Origin: JARYLZ01 sp964388275
Lineage (GTDB): Bacteria > Bacteroidota > Ignavibacteria > SZUA-365
Assembly (NCBI GenBank): GCA_964388275.1
Contig: CAYLZD010000015.1
Coordinates: forward strand, 1 to 64,000
Direction: 5' to 3'
DNA length: 64,000 bases
Shown: piece by piece, positions 51,942-61,597 of the stretch
Layout: the number at the start of each line of letters is the position of its first letter
Numbering within the stretch: position 1 is the stretch's first letter
Notes under the pieces: generated by a model
What the model was told of the DNA's origin: nothing
Databases searched by the model: none
Seen by the model: the letters and a program-made list of their open reading frames with translations, nothing else
Program-made: the position numbers and the translations under genes

Positions 51942-53492
51942 TTACATGCTGACGACCTTGAACTCGATGCGGCGGTTGCGGGCCCGGTTCTCCGCCGAAT
52001 CGTTCGGCACCATCGGCTGAGTCTCGCCGTAGCCGCGTGTCGTGATGCGGGCGCCGTCGACGCCTTTCTGGACCAGCCAGTTGCGCACCGAATTCGCGCG
52101 GCGTTCGCTGAGCTTCTGATTGGCCGCGTCGCGGCCGACGTCATCCGTATGGCCGCCGATTTCCACCTTCAAGGTCGGATTTGTGCGCATAGTCTGATAG
52201 GCTCTCATGAGTATTTCCTCAGACTCGGGCAGAATATCGGCCTTGTTGGTCTCGAAATTGATTCCTTCAAGCACGATGCGTCCGCCTTGCTCGACCTTCA
52301 GGACGTCGGCTTTCAGCGGATCGGTGCCGTCGCGCACTTCCTTGCCGTCGTTTACGCCGTCGCCGTCTGTATCCATTACGAGCGGATTGGTGCGGTAAAT
52401 GTTGCGTTCGTCGCAGTCGGTCAGGCCGTCGCCGTCCGTATCCGTCTTCAGAGGATCCGTGCGCATGTCGAGCACTTCGTCGCCGTCCGAACAGCCGTCG
52501 CCGTCCGTATCCTTCTTCAGCGGATCGGTGCGGTGACGCAGAACCTCGTCGCCGTCCGTCAGGCGATCGCCGTCGGTGTCCTTGTTGAGAGGATCGGTCT
52601 TGTAGTTCTTAACCTCGTCGCCGTCGATGAGACCGTCTCCGTCTGTATCGCGGTTTCTGGGATCGGTTTTGTGGATGGTTTCTTCATCGATGTCGTTCAG
52701 GCCGTCTCCGTCGGTGTCGGCGGGCGGAGGCGGAGGAGCGATCACCTTGACCTCTTCCTTCTTCTTTCCGCCGAAGTAGAAGCTTATGCCTGCGCTGACG
52801 AAGGGGTAATTGTCGTTGATGTTGACTGTCCAGCCGTCGAGATTGTCGGTGAAGGTGTACGTCTTTGAGAAAGCGAGGGAAATGTCGATCAGGTCCGACG
52901 CCGTATAGGTCAGCCCCAGACCTGCGGGAACTCCGAGAGAGGATTTCTCGTCCTTCAAATATTTTTCGATGCCGCCACCGTACTGAAAGTTGGCCGGATC
53001 GATGGTCAGGTCTGGATCGAAGGAGGCGATTCCAATGCCGATGAAAACGAAAGGACGCAGGCGCGAACGCGGAAAGAACTGCGACTCCAGGCCCAGATTG
53101 AAATTCAGCACGTTGGTCTTCACTTCATAAGGCCCCCAACTCGGACTGGCGAGATGCTCAGCCTTGGCCGAAAGCATGTGAATGCCGGCGCTGCCGTAAA
53201 CCCCGAGTGTAGCGATGCGGCCCATGCGGATGAATGTATACACGGCTTTGATGTCCGCTCCGAATCCGATCGGCGTTTCGGCGCCGACGAAGAAGCTGCC
53301 ATTGTCCTGAACGTCGCAGTTGAGCCAGTTGAGGCCGAGGTTCAGCCCAATGCCGAAATTCTGCGGCCGGACGTAATCGCCCTCTTCCTGCGAGCGCGTA
53401 TCAAAACGTAGCTCCTCATCACGTTGCGCCAATGCGGTTGCCGACAGTGACAGCATAAGCGCGGATAATGAGAAGATCAGGAACTGTTTCAT
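51942..53492 (-). CDS. OmpA-family protein with beta barrel and thrombospondin type-3 repeats
   Basis: 516 residues. Signal peptide (1-22), an eight-strand type barrel (about 45-255), a proline run 'APPPPPAD', then about six 13-24 residue 'DTDGDGLxDGDE' thrombospondin type-3 calcium-binding repeats (about 263-385). A C-terminal OmpA peptidoglycan-binding domain follows ('GINFETNKADILPESEEIL', 'VEIGGHTDDVGRDAANQKLSERRANSVRNWL', 'GYGETQPMVPNDSAENRARNRRIEF'). It tethers the outer membrane to the wall; the repeats need Ca2+ to fold. AAGGAG precedes ATG 53492, and a candidate promoter lies about 200 bases upstream (53703-53731). Confidence 0.95.
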   Translation of the reverse strand: MKQFLIFSLSALMLSLSATALAQRDEELRFDTRSQEEGDYVRPQNFGIGLNLGLNWLNCDVQDNGSFFVGAETPIGFGADIKAVYTFIRMGRIATLGVYGSAGIHMLSAKAEHLASPSWGPYEVKTNVLNFNLGLESQFFPRSRLRPFVFIGIGIASFDPDLTIDPANFQYGGGIEKYLKDEKSSLGVPAGLGLTYTASDLIDISLAFSKTYTFTDNLDGWTVNINDNYPFVSAGISFYFGGKKKEEVKVIAPPPPPADTDGDGLNDIDEETIHKTDPRNRDTDGDGLIDGDEVKNYKTDPLNKDTDGDRLTDGDEVLRHRTDPLKKDTDGDGCSDGDEVLDMRTDPLKTDTDGDGLTDCDERNIYRTNPLVMDTDGDGVNDGKEVRDGTDPLKADVLKVEQGGRIVLEGINFETNKADILPESEEILMRAYQTMRTNPTLKVEIGGHTDDVGRDAANQKLSERRANSVRNWLVQKGVDGARITTRGYGETQPMVPNDSAENRARNRRIEFKVVSM

Positions 53493-53702
53493 CGCGTATC
53501 TCCTTTATCATGTATCAATGATTGAATTTTTATTTCTTTGATATACATTCCACATCGAAAGCCTCAGATCTCAGGAAATTTCAACAAGTATTCTCAGCTT
53601 TCGGTTCACGGAATATCAGCTTATCCGCTCAGGATGGCTTTCTTCGGATCTGTTTCCTTGCTTTTTCTAGAACTCGAGGGAAAATAGGTTTTCAGACACA
53701 CC

Positions 53703-53731
53703 TATATAATAAACTTACGATAGAATACCAA
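53703..53731 (-). promoter_or_regulatory. Candidate promoter of the OmpA/TSP3 gene
   Basis: On the minus strand TTGGTA (53726-53731) and TATATA (53703-53708) are 17 bases apart in a noticeably AT-rich stretch (53493-53755). It would give a leader of about 200 bases. The -35 element is a weak match. Confidence 0.35.
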
Positions 53732-53755
53732 GACATCAAAATAAAAACTTCGGTT

Positions 53756-54271
53756 TCAACCTTCCGATGCTCTGCGCAAAGCAGGTATCAGTTCCCTCAC
53801 ATAGTCCCGCTCCCATCCGGCAAGTGTATAAGAAACCAGCAGGTCCGGATCCAACACGTAGATCACCGGGAATGAGGACACGCGGAACCCTTCGGCCACC
53901 AGCTTGTCCGGATCCAACAATATGGGTCCAGGAAACGGGCTGTGAGCCATAAAAAGCTTCACTCGCTGAGGAGAGCCGTCCACCGCGATTGCGAGAAATC
54001 CGATGTCGGAATTTCCGCGGAACTGATCGCTCACATAGTGGAAATCCGCGAACAGATCCTTGGCGTTGTCATCCTCAACCGAGAAAAAAACCACACAAAC
54101 GGCCTTGTCGCTGTAGGTGTCGAGATCGAAGACGCGCCCGTTGACGGTTTCCAGGGCGAAAGACGGCGCCTGTTCCCCTGTTCTCAACGCTTTCGGAGTC
54201 AGGAGAAGCCAGACGCAGATTCCGCCTCCGACCAGAATGACCAGTATCAGATATTTCAATGCCGGAGACAA
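53756..54271 (-). CDS. Redoxin/TlpA-like protein lacking active-site cysteines
   Basis: 171 residues, starting at TTG 54271 (no ATG near; the upstream codon is a stop, so the start cannot lie further out). An N-terminal helix (5-26) anchors it in the inner membrane. The rest is a thioredoxin-fold redoxin ('APSFALETVNGRVFDLDTYSDKAVCVVFFSVEDDNAKDLFADFH', 'IGFLAIAVDGSP', 'LLDPDKLVAEGFRVSSFPVIYVLDPD' with the cis-Pro loop). The CxxC that should follow the 'VVFFS' strand is replaced by V-E-D-D, so thiol redox chemistry is ruled out. A structural or binding role is likely. It lies 188 bases downstream of the DUF4175 gene on the same strand. Confidence 0.75.
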   Translation of the reverse strand: MSPALKYLILVILVGGGICVWLLLTPKALRTGEQAPSFALETVNGRVFDLDTYSDKAVCVVFFSVEDDNAKDLFADFHYVSDQFRGNSDIGFLAIAVDGSPQRVKLFMAHSPFPGPILLDPDKLVAEGFRVSSFPVIYVLDPDLLVSYTLAGWERDYVRELIPALRRASEG

Positions 54272-54459
54272 CTATTATGTTTTCGTGCCGACTGTTCGTC
54301 ATGGTGCTGAACCTCGGCCGCGAGGATAAAGATACGACAAGTCGGAGCAATACGGAATCCTGCTCGGCTCAGTATTGTTCGCGCAGCGCACGCTCAGTCC
54401 GCTCCTGCCGTTCATTCGGCCCGCCGGGCGCCGGCGGACGGCCGGGGGCGGGGCCTGTC

Positions 54460-57400
54460 CTAAGGAGTGGAACCGACGACTTTTTCGAGAGCGTCGAAAT
54501 ACTGCCTGATGAGATTCTCGTAGTCCCGAGCATATCCCTCGCTCACCGCCTTGCGCAGATCGTCTTTCAGACCCGGAGGGGCTTCAAGGGAGGCGGGATC
54601 AAGCGCCGATGGACCGCGGCGAGCGACATCGCTGCCCGTCTCTCCTCTGCGCTTCTTTTCCCAGTCTCGTTCCCGCATCGATCTCGAAGCGTCCAGCAAT
54701 CTTGAAAGTATGCGTTCCTGTATTTGCAGAGTGTTCGGATTGACGTCGTTCTGCTGCATGTCCCGCACCACTTCCTGCATTTCTTCGGCAATTCTGTTGA
54801 GATCGCCGAGCAGGCGTTTGCCTTCGGCGCTTCTCTTTGCTTCTTCATTCAAGTCCTGAAGCGATTTCCGTAGCGCCATTTGCTGTTGGGCGAGCTTTTG
54901 CATCTGCGCGAGCTGCTGCTGCGCCATCCTTCCTTGCTGCATCATCTGCTGAGTGCCCTGATTCAAGCTCATTTGCTGCTGCGCCATTTGCTGCAGTTGC
55001 ATCATCATTGAGCCGCCCTGTCCTCCGCCCGACGAGCTGGCCTGCATCCCCTTGGCTATCTGCTTCGCCGCTTCGTTGAGTTGTGTCATGGCGCCGCCTT
55101 GCTGCTCGCCTGCGGCGCGGTTGTTGCGATTGTGGAGATGCTCCTGTGACTGGCGCATCTTTTTGAGAGCTTCGCCCAGATGCATGCCCATTTCCGGAGT
55201 CACCGAGAAACTTTTTTTCGCCAGCTCCATCAGCTCGTTGGCCGCCGCCCCGAGCTGATCCATGAGGTCCGCCTGTTGCTGCTGCATTTCACGAAACTTC
55301 TGCGAATTCGGCGGCAGGGAAGACGTCTCATTGCGCAAAGCTTCCTGCTTGTGCGACAGATCGAGCACGTTGTCGAGCGCGCGCTTGAACGCCTGCTGTA
55401 TCATGCGCTGCTGATTCTCGTTCAACTTTTTGCGAACCTGCTGCATCTTCTGGTGGACTTTCCTCATTCGTGAGGCGGATTTCTTCTGGCTCTGCGACGC
55501 CGCCGAGCAGTTGCCTCCCTGGCATTGGCTTTCCGCCTCGCTCATCTCCTGCTGTGTGCCGGAGCTATTCATTTCGGCTTCCGCCTCCTGCATCTCCGAC
55601 AGCGGCATTTCCTGCGGAAATTCCTCCATCTTCCTGCGGAGTTCCTCCATTTCGCGCTTCATGGCCTCGGCTTGCTCCCTAAGTTCGCGCTGTTCCCTGG
55701 CGAGACGGTCAAGCTCGTCCTGGTTCCCGGGATCGGCGTTGGACGTTTTTTCGGCGAGTTCCTCCTGCTTGCGCGCGAGTTCCTCCGATCGGCGCGTAAC
55801 CTCGTCAGTTTTCTGTTCTATCTGCAAACGCTTCAACAACTCGATCGTGCGCTCGATGCTTTTCCGGAACATGTCCTCGTTGAAGCGGAAATTCTCCACG
55901 GCCTGTTTCATCTGTTCCGGCGTGAGCTGTTTCATGGCCTCATTGAGACGCTTCATCGCATCGCGCAGCTGAGGAGCGTCGACCTGTTCCATCAATTCCT
56001 TCAGCTCCTGGTATTTCCGCATAGTCTCATCCGACACGAGGTTCTGCTTCTGCATGTCCTGGTTCAGGCGTGACAGTTCTTCCTTCGCCGTCTTTAAGTC
56101 TTCGAGAATTTTCTCCTGTTTTTTCAAAGCTTCTTCAAGCGCGCGCTTCTGCTGCCAATCCAGCTTTTCGGTGTTCTGCTGCTTCATCTCACGCTGCAAT
56201 TTCTCGACCTGCTTCTGAACGTCCTCCGCACCGCTGAGCGCCTTCTGCAGATCTGCGGCCGCCTTTTCCTGCGTGCGGTCGACCCGCGCGAAGACCTCTT
56301 CCATCGACGGCAACCGCAGAGTGTGGAGAGCCGTGCGGGCCGACTTGGGCCCCGACACCGCGTCGTTGTCGAACACTTCCAGATAGAACTGCACCACGTC
56401 CTCGGGCACGAGGCTCAGGCTGACAAGATTCCAGATATACGGCACGTCCATCTCAGGCTTTCTTTCGCTCGGAAGCGGCAGCAGTATGCTCGAGTATGTC
56501 TCCTGGGGGCGTTCGTATTTCGAGGAAGCGAGTCGATAGTGCAGAATGAGTTTCGTGAATCCGAAATCATCGCTGATCCTGGCGAGTACCGGCAGCCGCA
56601 TCGATTCGTCCACGTCGCTTTGCAGGCTGGGTTCGAGGAGTTCGATGGCGGGGCGCATGTCGGGCGTCGCCTGCATTTTCCAGGTGATCGGATCTGAGTT
56701 CCGAATGCCGGCCGCGTCCTTCAGGTCAATTCTGTACTTGCGGTCCCTGTTGAGGATGACGGCGGTTCTCGCCCTCTTTCCGTCCACATTCATGGCGACC
56801 ACCGCTGAATCGTCGAATACGAGCGCTGCGGAAGCGACCTCCTTGTTCAGCCCCAATTCGAACTCAATGCGTGTGCCGAGGAGAGCTGTCACGTCCCCCG
56901 CGTTGTCTTCCAGGTATCTAGGTGAGAGCCGCGTATAGGAGGGAAAATCGAGTTTCAGGCGCATGGATCTGACGAACGGTCTGTCCACCACGGTAATTGC
57001 GTATTGTCTGCTGCGGTAGCCTTCCGCTTCGGCATAATAGACGATGCCGGAGCGAAGGGCTGCAACGGAGGCGGTGAATTTGCCCGTGCTGTCGCGTTTC
57101 GTTTCCGCTGCATCGAAATCGGACTGTTGTTCCTCGCGGATGTAGAAAGTGATGGACGGCTGAGTCTTCAGGGTCGTTAAAGCCGTCAGAGTAACAGCAC
57201 GGCCCTTCACAGCCTCGATATCGCCGGGGGAAATGATGAACTCGAAAGGCGCGGGAGGCGCGAAATCCGTCCTGAACCGCGCGATTCGTCCAGCCGCGTC
57301 GATCAGGGTGCCGGGAAAAGCGGCGAACGCGGCCGCTGCAAACAGGGCGACCGCGAGCAGGCGCCCGGCCGACTTCTTGAGCGGCCGTTCATCGACGACA

Positions 57401-57864
57401 GGCTTGAGGTCGAGCGTCTCGAATTCGCCGGCGGCTTCGCTGAACGAAGCGTCGATGAGCGCCTGCGAATAAGACGGGCGCGAATCGAGCAGGCTTTCAC
57501 GGTAAATCTGCAGGGCGTTGAGCAGTCTGTCCTTGATTCGAGGAAACACAAGCCCGACTTGCAAAGCGATCTCGTCCTCGGATACGCGTTTCAACAAACC
57601 GAATTTTCTCAGCAGTGGCGGTATCACGAAGCTTCCGATCGCAGCGAGAGCAAGAACCGCGACAAGAGCGGCAAGCATTGTGCGGCCGCCGACGGCGAAA
57701 CGAAAAAATGCCTCTATTGCAACCGCGGTGAGGAACAAAGTGATGCCGGCCGCGGCGGCATCCGCCAGGCCGCGCAGGAGAGCGGCGTTCTCGCGCCTGG
57801 ATCGAACACCGCGGAGCATATGCAGGATGCGCGAAAGATGTAAGGAAAGCCGGTCGTTGCTCAT
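54460..57864 (-). CDS. DUF4175-family membrane protein with very long coiled coil
   Basis: 1134 residues. Helices near residues 33-53, 65-85 and 170-190 place the N-terminus in the membrane. A beta-rich domain (about 210-470) follows, with 'DFGFTKLILHYRLASSKYERPQETYSSILLPL' typical of Bacteroidota DUF4175 proteins. Residues about 500-1080 are an extreme Gln/Glu/Met/Arg-rich coiled coil with repeated 'QMQ' and 'EELRRKMEE' patterns, ending in a short globular tail. Function is unknown. The DUF4159 gene precedes it by 21 bases on the same strand; these two domains commonly co-occur in FCB genomes. Confidence 0.87.
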   Translation of the reverse strand: MSNDRLSLHLSRILHMLRGVRSRRENAALLRGLADAAAAGITLFLTAVAIEAFFRFAVGGRTMLAALVAVLALAAIGSFVIPPLLRKFGLLKRVSEDEIALQVGLVFPRIKDRLLNALQIYRESLLDSRPSYSQALIDASFSEAAGEFETLDLKPVVDERPLKKSAGRLLAVALFAAAAFAAFPGTLIDAAGRIARFRTDFAPPAPFEFIISPGDIEAVKGRAVTLTALTTLKTQPSITFYIREEQQSDFDAAETKRDSTGKFTASVAALRSGIVYYAEAEGYRSRQYAITVVDRPFVRSMRLKLDFPSYTRLSPRYLEDNAGDVTALLGTRIEFELGLNKEVASAALVFDDSAVVAMNVDGKRARTAVILNRDRKYRIDLKDAAGIRNSDPITWKMQATPDMRPAIELLEPSLQSDVDESMRLPVLARISDDFGFTKLILHYRLASSKYERPQETYSSILLPLPSERKPEMDVPYIWNLVSLSLVPEDVVQFYLEVFDNDAVSGPKSARTALHTLRLPSMEEVFARVDRTQEKAAADLQKALSGAEDVQKQVEKLQREMKQQNTEKLDWQQKRALEEALKKQEKILEDLKTAKEELSRLNQDMQKQNLVSDETMRKYQELKELMEQVDAPQLRDAMKRLNEAMKQLTPEQMKQAVENFRFNEDMFRKSIERTIELLKRLQIEQKTDEVTRRSEELARKQEELAEKTSNADPGNQDELDRLAREQRELREQAEAMKREMEELRRKMEEFPQEMPLSEMQEAEAEMNSSGTQQEMSEAESQCQGGNCSAASQSQKKSASRMRKVHQKMQQVRKKLNENQQRMIQQAFKRALDNVLDLSHKQEALRNETSSLPPNSQKFREMQQQQADLMDQLGAAANELMELAKKSFSVTPEMGMHLGEALKKMRQSQEHLHNRNNRAAGEQQGGAMTQLNEAAKQIAKGMQASSSGGGQGGSMMMQLQQMAQQQMSLNQGTQQMMQQGRMAQQQLAQMQKLAQQQMALRKSLQDLNEEAKRSAEGKRLLGDLNRIAEEMQEVVRDMQQNDVNPNTLQIQERILSRLLDASRSMRERDWEKKRRGETGSDVARRGPSALDPASLEAPPGLKDDLRKAVSEGYARDYENLIRQYFDALEKVVGSTP

Positions 57865-57885
57865 GGAATGATTCTCGTTTTCGCT

Positions 57886-58605
57886 TCAGTTGGTCAATGC
57901 CCACACGATGATATTGACGCCCATTTCCAGCGCTTTTCGGCGGACCGGCTCGGGATTCTTGTGGACTTCAGGATCCGCCCAACCGTCGGCGAGATTGCTC
58001 TCGTAGACATAAAACAGAACGAGTCGTCCTTCGTGAAACAGCCCGAATCCCTGCGGAGGTTTGCCGTCGTGCTCGTGGATTTTGGGGAGGCCGTTGGGAA
58101 ACTGGAAATGCGCCCTGTACAAGGGGTGATCGAAGGGCAATTCGACGAGCTCCTTTTCGGGAAATACCTTGCGTAGTTCACGGCGGAAAACGCCGTCGAG
58201 TCCGTAGTCGTCGTCCACGAAAAGGAAGCCTCCACTTTCGAGGTAGGCGCGGAGGTTGCGGGCTTCGGCTTCGGAGAAATGGATGTTGCCGTGTCCGGTC
58301 ATGAATACGAATGGATAGGTGAAGAGCTTCTCGCTTCCGACTTCGACGGCTTCCTCCGAACGAATATCCACGTCGATGTTCGTATTGTCTTTCAGAAATT
58401 TCAGCATGTTGATTTCAGAGGAGGGATCGTTGTACCAATCGCCACCGCCTCCGTATTTCAAACGAGCGATCACGAATTTGCTGGTGGCCGCGGCCGGCTG
58501 CGTACAGGCGGATGGCGATGCCGCGAAGAGAAGCAACAAGCCGAGGAGCGTCTTGTGCATCTTCGGCAGGATTCGGGTCTTTTTAATCGGCATCTTGTGC
58601 GGCAT
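57886..58605 (-). CDS. DUF4159-domain protein, exported
   Basis: 239 residues from ATG 58605; ATG 58593 and ATG 58560 are alternatives, the last giving a compact signal peptide. After an N-terminal hydrophobic segment with 'ASPSACTQ' (possible lipobox-like Cys) comes the DUF4159 domain: 'FVIARLKYGGGGDWYNDPSSEINMLKFL', 'FMTGHGNIHFSEAEARNLRAYLESGGFLFVDDDYGLDG', 'FPEKELVELPFDHPLYRAHFQF' and 'LFYVYESNLADGWADPEVH'. The fold is Class I glutamine amidotransferase-like but catalytic residues are not obvious. It is first in the operon with DUF4175. Role unknown. Confidence 0.85.
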   Translation of the reverse strand: MPHKMPIKKTRILPKMHKTLLGLLLLFAASPSACTQPAAATSKFVIARLKYGGGGDWYNDPSSEINMLKFLKDNTNIDVDIRSEEAVEVGSEKLFTYPFVFMTGHGNIHFSEAEARNLRAYLESGGFLFVDDDYGLDGVFRRELRKVFPEKELVELPFDHPLYRAHFQFPNGLPKIHEHDGKPPQGFGLFHEGRLVLFYVYESNLADGWADPEVHKNPEPVRRKALEMGVNIIVWALTN

Positions 58606-58774
58606 CTCTTTGTGCAGTTAGCGGATCAATCAAATTACCATGCGAGGCGTTTCAGATCAAGGTGAATAGGGTTCTCCGCTCGTTTGAGCAGTTATTGAAT
58701 GCCGATATCCCATCCGGTTACAGCTTTAGGTATTGGCATGAATCAGCTAAAACAAAACCGTACAAACACCGGTC

Positions 58775-58803
58775 TTGCATGTTGAAAAAAGCTTGTTTAC
58801 ATT
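58775..58803 (+). promoter_or_regulatory. Candidate promoter of the MerR gene
   Basis: TTGCAT (58775-58780) and TACATT (58798-58803) are 17 bases apart, 33 bases before the MerR start. Good match in form to the promoter seen before hsp20. Confidence 0.45.
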
Positions 58804-58836
58804 CGTTCTCAGTGTGATCTGCATGAACCCGGACGC

Positions 58837-59247
58837 ATGAAAGACTTTTCCATCAAGAAACTTTACTATTCCATCAGCGAGGTATCGAAAATCACGAACC
58901 TCGAGCAGTATGTGCTTAGATATTGGGAATCGGAGTTCGAGGAGCTCAAACCTGCGAAAAACAGGGCCGGGAACCGCATCTACACGAACAAGGATATTCA
59001 GCTCATCCTGTTCATCAAAAAATTGCTGCGAGAGGAACGATATACCATAGAAGGCGCGAAACAGGTTTTGAAGACTTACGCCCCGGAAGGAGAAAGCGTC
59101 GAGGATGCTGTTGACACAGACGAGGAGAGGTCTGTGAAGGATCCAGCTCAGACCGCTCTTCTTTTTGAGCCCGAGGGTAAGCTGCGTGAGGATCTGCTGA
59201 GGATCAAGCAGTTTTTAGAAGATCTTCGTGAGCGCATTCGGGGTTGA
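58837..59247 (+). CDS. MerR-family transcriptional regulator
   Basis: 136 residues. The N-terminal winged helix is complete: 'KKLYYSISEVSKITNLEQYVLRYWESEFEELKPAKNRAGNRIYTNKDIQLILFIKKLLREERYTIEGAKQVL', which matches the MerR signature (Y-S-I-S-E-V, R-Y-W-E, N-R-x-Y). A 55-residue C-terminal part holds a short coiled-coil and no cysteine-rich effector site, so it does not resemble metal-sensing members. This small HTH is often found in FCB genomes. It is divergent from the DUF4159 gene; target unknown. Confidence 0.93.
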   Translation: MKDFSIKKLYYSISEVSKITNLEQYVLRYWESEFEELKPAKNRAGNRIYTNKDIQLILFIKKLLREERYTIEGAKQVLKTYAPEGESVEDAVDTDEERSVKDPAQTALLFEPEGKLREDLLRIKQFLEDLRERIRG

Positions 59248-59313
59248 TTGTTCGCAACTCACGTTCGCTTTTCGTATCTTTACATTTATGATTCCGCCTG
59301 TGGGCGGTATCGT

Positions 59314-59387
<74 letters not shown>

Positions 59388-59494
59388 CAAACAGATCGGA
59401 TCATGTCGCGGTGCAAGATCGAAAAATGCATTCCGCGAGGAGGCCGGCGTGACGATGCCGATTATGCGACGATAAAACACCATTCGTGGGTGCC

Positions 59495-61423
59495 ATGCGA
59501 ATTCATCTGCTGATCTTCTTTCTGACCGCTCCGCTGTTGATCGCTCAGGACAATCGACACGGGAAGCTGCTCATTGAAGGGATTCCCGGGTTTCCGAACG
59601 GACTCATCGAACGGAGCAACCAGTATTTGAACACTCGTTCAGCCGCGTTTCTGGACTGGAAGGAAGACGGCGGAATGTACATAGCCACGCGATTCGGCGG
59701 CACGGTCCAAACGCATTCCGTATCCGGACCCGGCGCGGCTCGCGTACAGTTGACGTTTTTCGACGAGCCGGTCACTTCCGCCGCCGCCGATCCGAGGCCG
59801 GGGCGGAGCGGTTTTCTTTTCAGCAAGGACAGCGCAGGCAACGAGTTCTACCAGGTTTACCACTTCGACAATCGGAAAGGCGCATGGACACTGCTCACGG
59901 ACGGGAGCAGTCGTCATGAGGGCATGAACTGGAGCAGGAGCGGACACGTCTTTGCCTGCTCGAGCACCAGGAGGAACGGAAGGGACACGGATGTCTGGCT
60001 CATCGATCCAGAGTCGTCTTCCGGCAGCCGTCCACTCACCCGGTTCGAGGGATCATGGCACAGCGGGGATTGGTCTCCGGACGACAGGGCGCTCATAGTC
60101 TATCGTTATGTTTCCGCAAGTGACATCCGCCCGTTCATCGCGGATGTCGCCACCGGCGTCCTGCGCCCCATTAATTCGGATTCAACGCGCAGGTCGGCCT
60201 ACGGCGGCTTCGCCTGGAGCGGCGACGGCAGGACGCTTTTCTATGCTTCGGACGAAGGCGGCGACTTCCGGCATCTATATGCGTATGATCCCGCTACTGG
60301 CGCTTCGCGCGACCTGACCCCTGAACTGAAGTGGGACGTCGGCGGAATAACCGTTTCACGGGAAGGCGGCCTGCTGGCTTTCACCACGAACGAGGACGGT
60401 TGTTCAGCGCTCAATCTTCGCTCGCTACCCGAAATGAAAGTACTGCCGGTTCCGGGGACGGGCATCGGAGTCATAAGCGGCTTGAAATTCGATGCCGATG
60501 GAAAACGCCTCGCGATGACGATAAACACTCCGACCGGTCCGGGCGATGTTTACGTGCTCGATATCCGGACCAACGAACTTCGGCGGTGGACGTTCAGCGA
60601 AACCGGTGGACTCGACGCCGCCTCTTTCGTTACTCCGAAGTTGATCAGGTACCCATCTTTCGACATGGTCGACGGTAAGAGGAGAGAAATACCGGCTTTC
60701 CTGTATGAGCCGCGCCGCGCAGCAGGAAAGGCGCCGGTCATCATAAACATTCATGGAGGACCCGAGGGACAGTCGCGGCCGGTATTCAATCCGGCGTTCC
60801 AGTATTGGATCAACGAACTGGGTTGCGCCGTGCTGGATCCCAATGTCAGAGGTTCGACGGGGTACGGGAAGGCCTGGCAGGAACTCGACAACGGCATGCT
60901 GCGCGAGAATTCGGTGCGCGATATCGGCGCGCTTATGGACTGGATAGCCCTTCGGCCGAATCTCGACGCCCAGCGAGTGGCGGTGATCGGCGGTTCTTAC
61001 GGCGGCTACATGGTCCTTGCTTCTTTGACTAATTATTCCGCGCGCATCCGCTGCGGTGTCGACGTAGTCGGGATATCCGACTTCGTGACTTTTCTCGAAA
61101 ACACGGAAAGCTACAGAAGGGATTTGAGACGCGCCGAATACGGAGACGAGCGAGACGGCAAAACGCGCGGTTTTCTCGAACGGATTTCCCCGCTCAGAAA
61201 CGCCGCCAAAATCCGGTCGCCCTTGTTTGTGGCGCACGGGGAGAACGACCCCCGTGTGCCGGCGAGCGAAGCCAGGCAGATTGCAGATGCCGCGAGGAAA
61301 AACGGCATTTCCGTTTGGACAATGTTCGCGGCGGACGAAGGCCACGGATTCCAGAAAAAAGCCAACAGGGATTTTTACACGAGAGCCGTGATATTATTCT
61401 TCGAGACTTTTCTCTTGAAGTAA
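59495..61423 (+). CDS. S9-family serine peptidase (prolyl oligopeptidase type), exported
   Basis: 642 residues from ATG 59495 (GTG 59486 is possible). A signal peptide ends near residue 18. Residues about 30-375 form a seven-bladed WD40-like propeller with blades such as 'WSRSGHVFACSSTRRNGRDTDVWLID', 'HSGDWSPDDRALIVYRY', 'FAWSGDGRTLFYASDEGGDFRHLY'. The C-terminal alpha/beta hydrolase has 'VIINIHGGPEGQSRPVF', 'DPNVRGSTGYGKAW', the nucleophile 'GGSYGGYMV', Asp in 'GENDPRVPASEA' and His in 'DEGHGF'. It cleaves peptides, probably in the periplasm, and complements the S46 enzyme. Confidence 0.93.
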   Translation: MRIHLLIFFLTAPLLIAQDNRHGKLLIEGIPGFPNGLIERSNQYLNTRSAAFLDWKEDGGMYIATRFGGTVQTHSVSGPGAARVQLTFFDEPVTSAAADPRPGRSGFLFSKDSAGNEFYQVYHFDNRKGAWTLLTDGSSRHEGMNWSRSGHVFACSSTRRNGRDTDVWLIDPESSSGSRPLTRFEGSWHSGDWSPDDRALIVYRYVSASDIRPFIADVATGVLRPINSDSTRRSAYGGFAWSGDGRTLFYASDEGGDFRHLYAYDPATGASRDLTPELKWDVGGITVSREGGLLAFTTNEDGCSALNLRSLPEMKVLPVPGTGIGVISGLKFDADGKRLAMTINTPTGPGDVYVLDIRTNELRRWTFSETGGLDAASFVTPKLIRYPSFDMVDGKRREIPAFLYEPRRAAGKAPVIINIHGGPEGQSRPVFNPAFQYWINELGCAVLDPNVRGSTGYGKAWQELDNGMLRENSVRDIGALMDWIALRPNLDAQRVAVIGGSYGGYMVLASLTNYSARIRCGVDVVGISDFVTFLENTESYRRDLRRAEYGDERDGKTRGFLERISPLRNAAKIRSPLFVAHGENDPRVPASEARQIADAARKNGISVWTMFAADEGHGFQKKANRDFYTRAVILFFETFLLK

Positions 61424-61597
61424 ATCAGGCCGGCAAGCGGCCTACCTCGCAACGGCGCCGAAAGCCAGCCGTTTGATTCCGCTCACGCTTGAAGCGTGAC
61501 TCCGGACCTCGAATACGCGCGCCGAGGAGATTTGAGGTCGTGGCTTCTGTGCGAGGCCGGGTAAGCTGTTCAGCGGTTTACGGGAGAAATGGCGGTG

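Noticed and set aside
53522..53875. 117-residue plus-strand frame in the AT-rich region before the OmpA/TSP3 gene
   Set aside because: No ribosome site, no family, and it runs antisense into the redoxin gene; the AT richness is better explained by a promoter region.
54421..54437. Terminator after the DUF4175 gene (CCGCCGG-GCG-CCGGCGG)
   Set aside because: A stable hairpin but no T-tract on the minus strand, so intrinsic termination is not supported.
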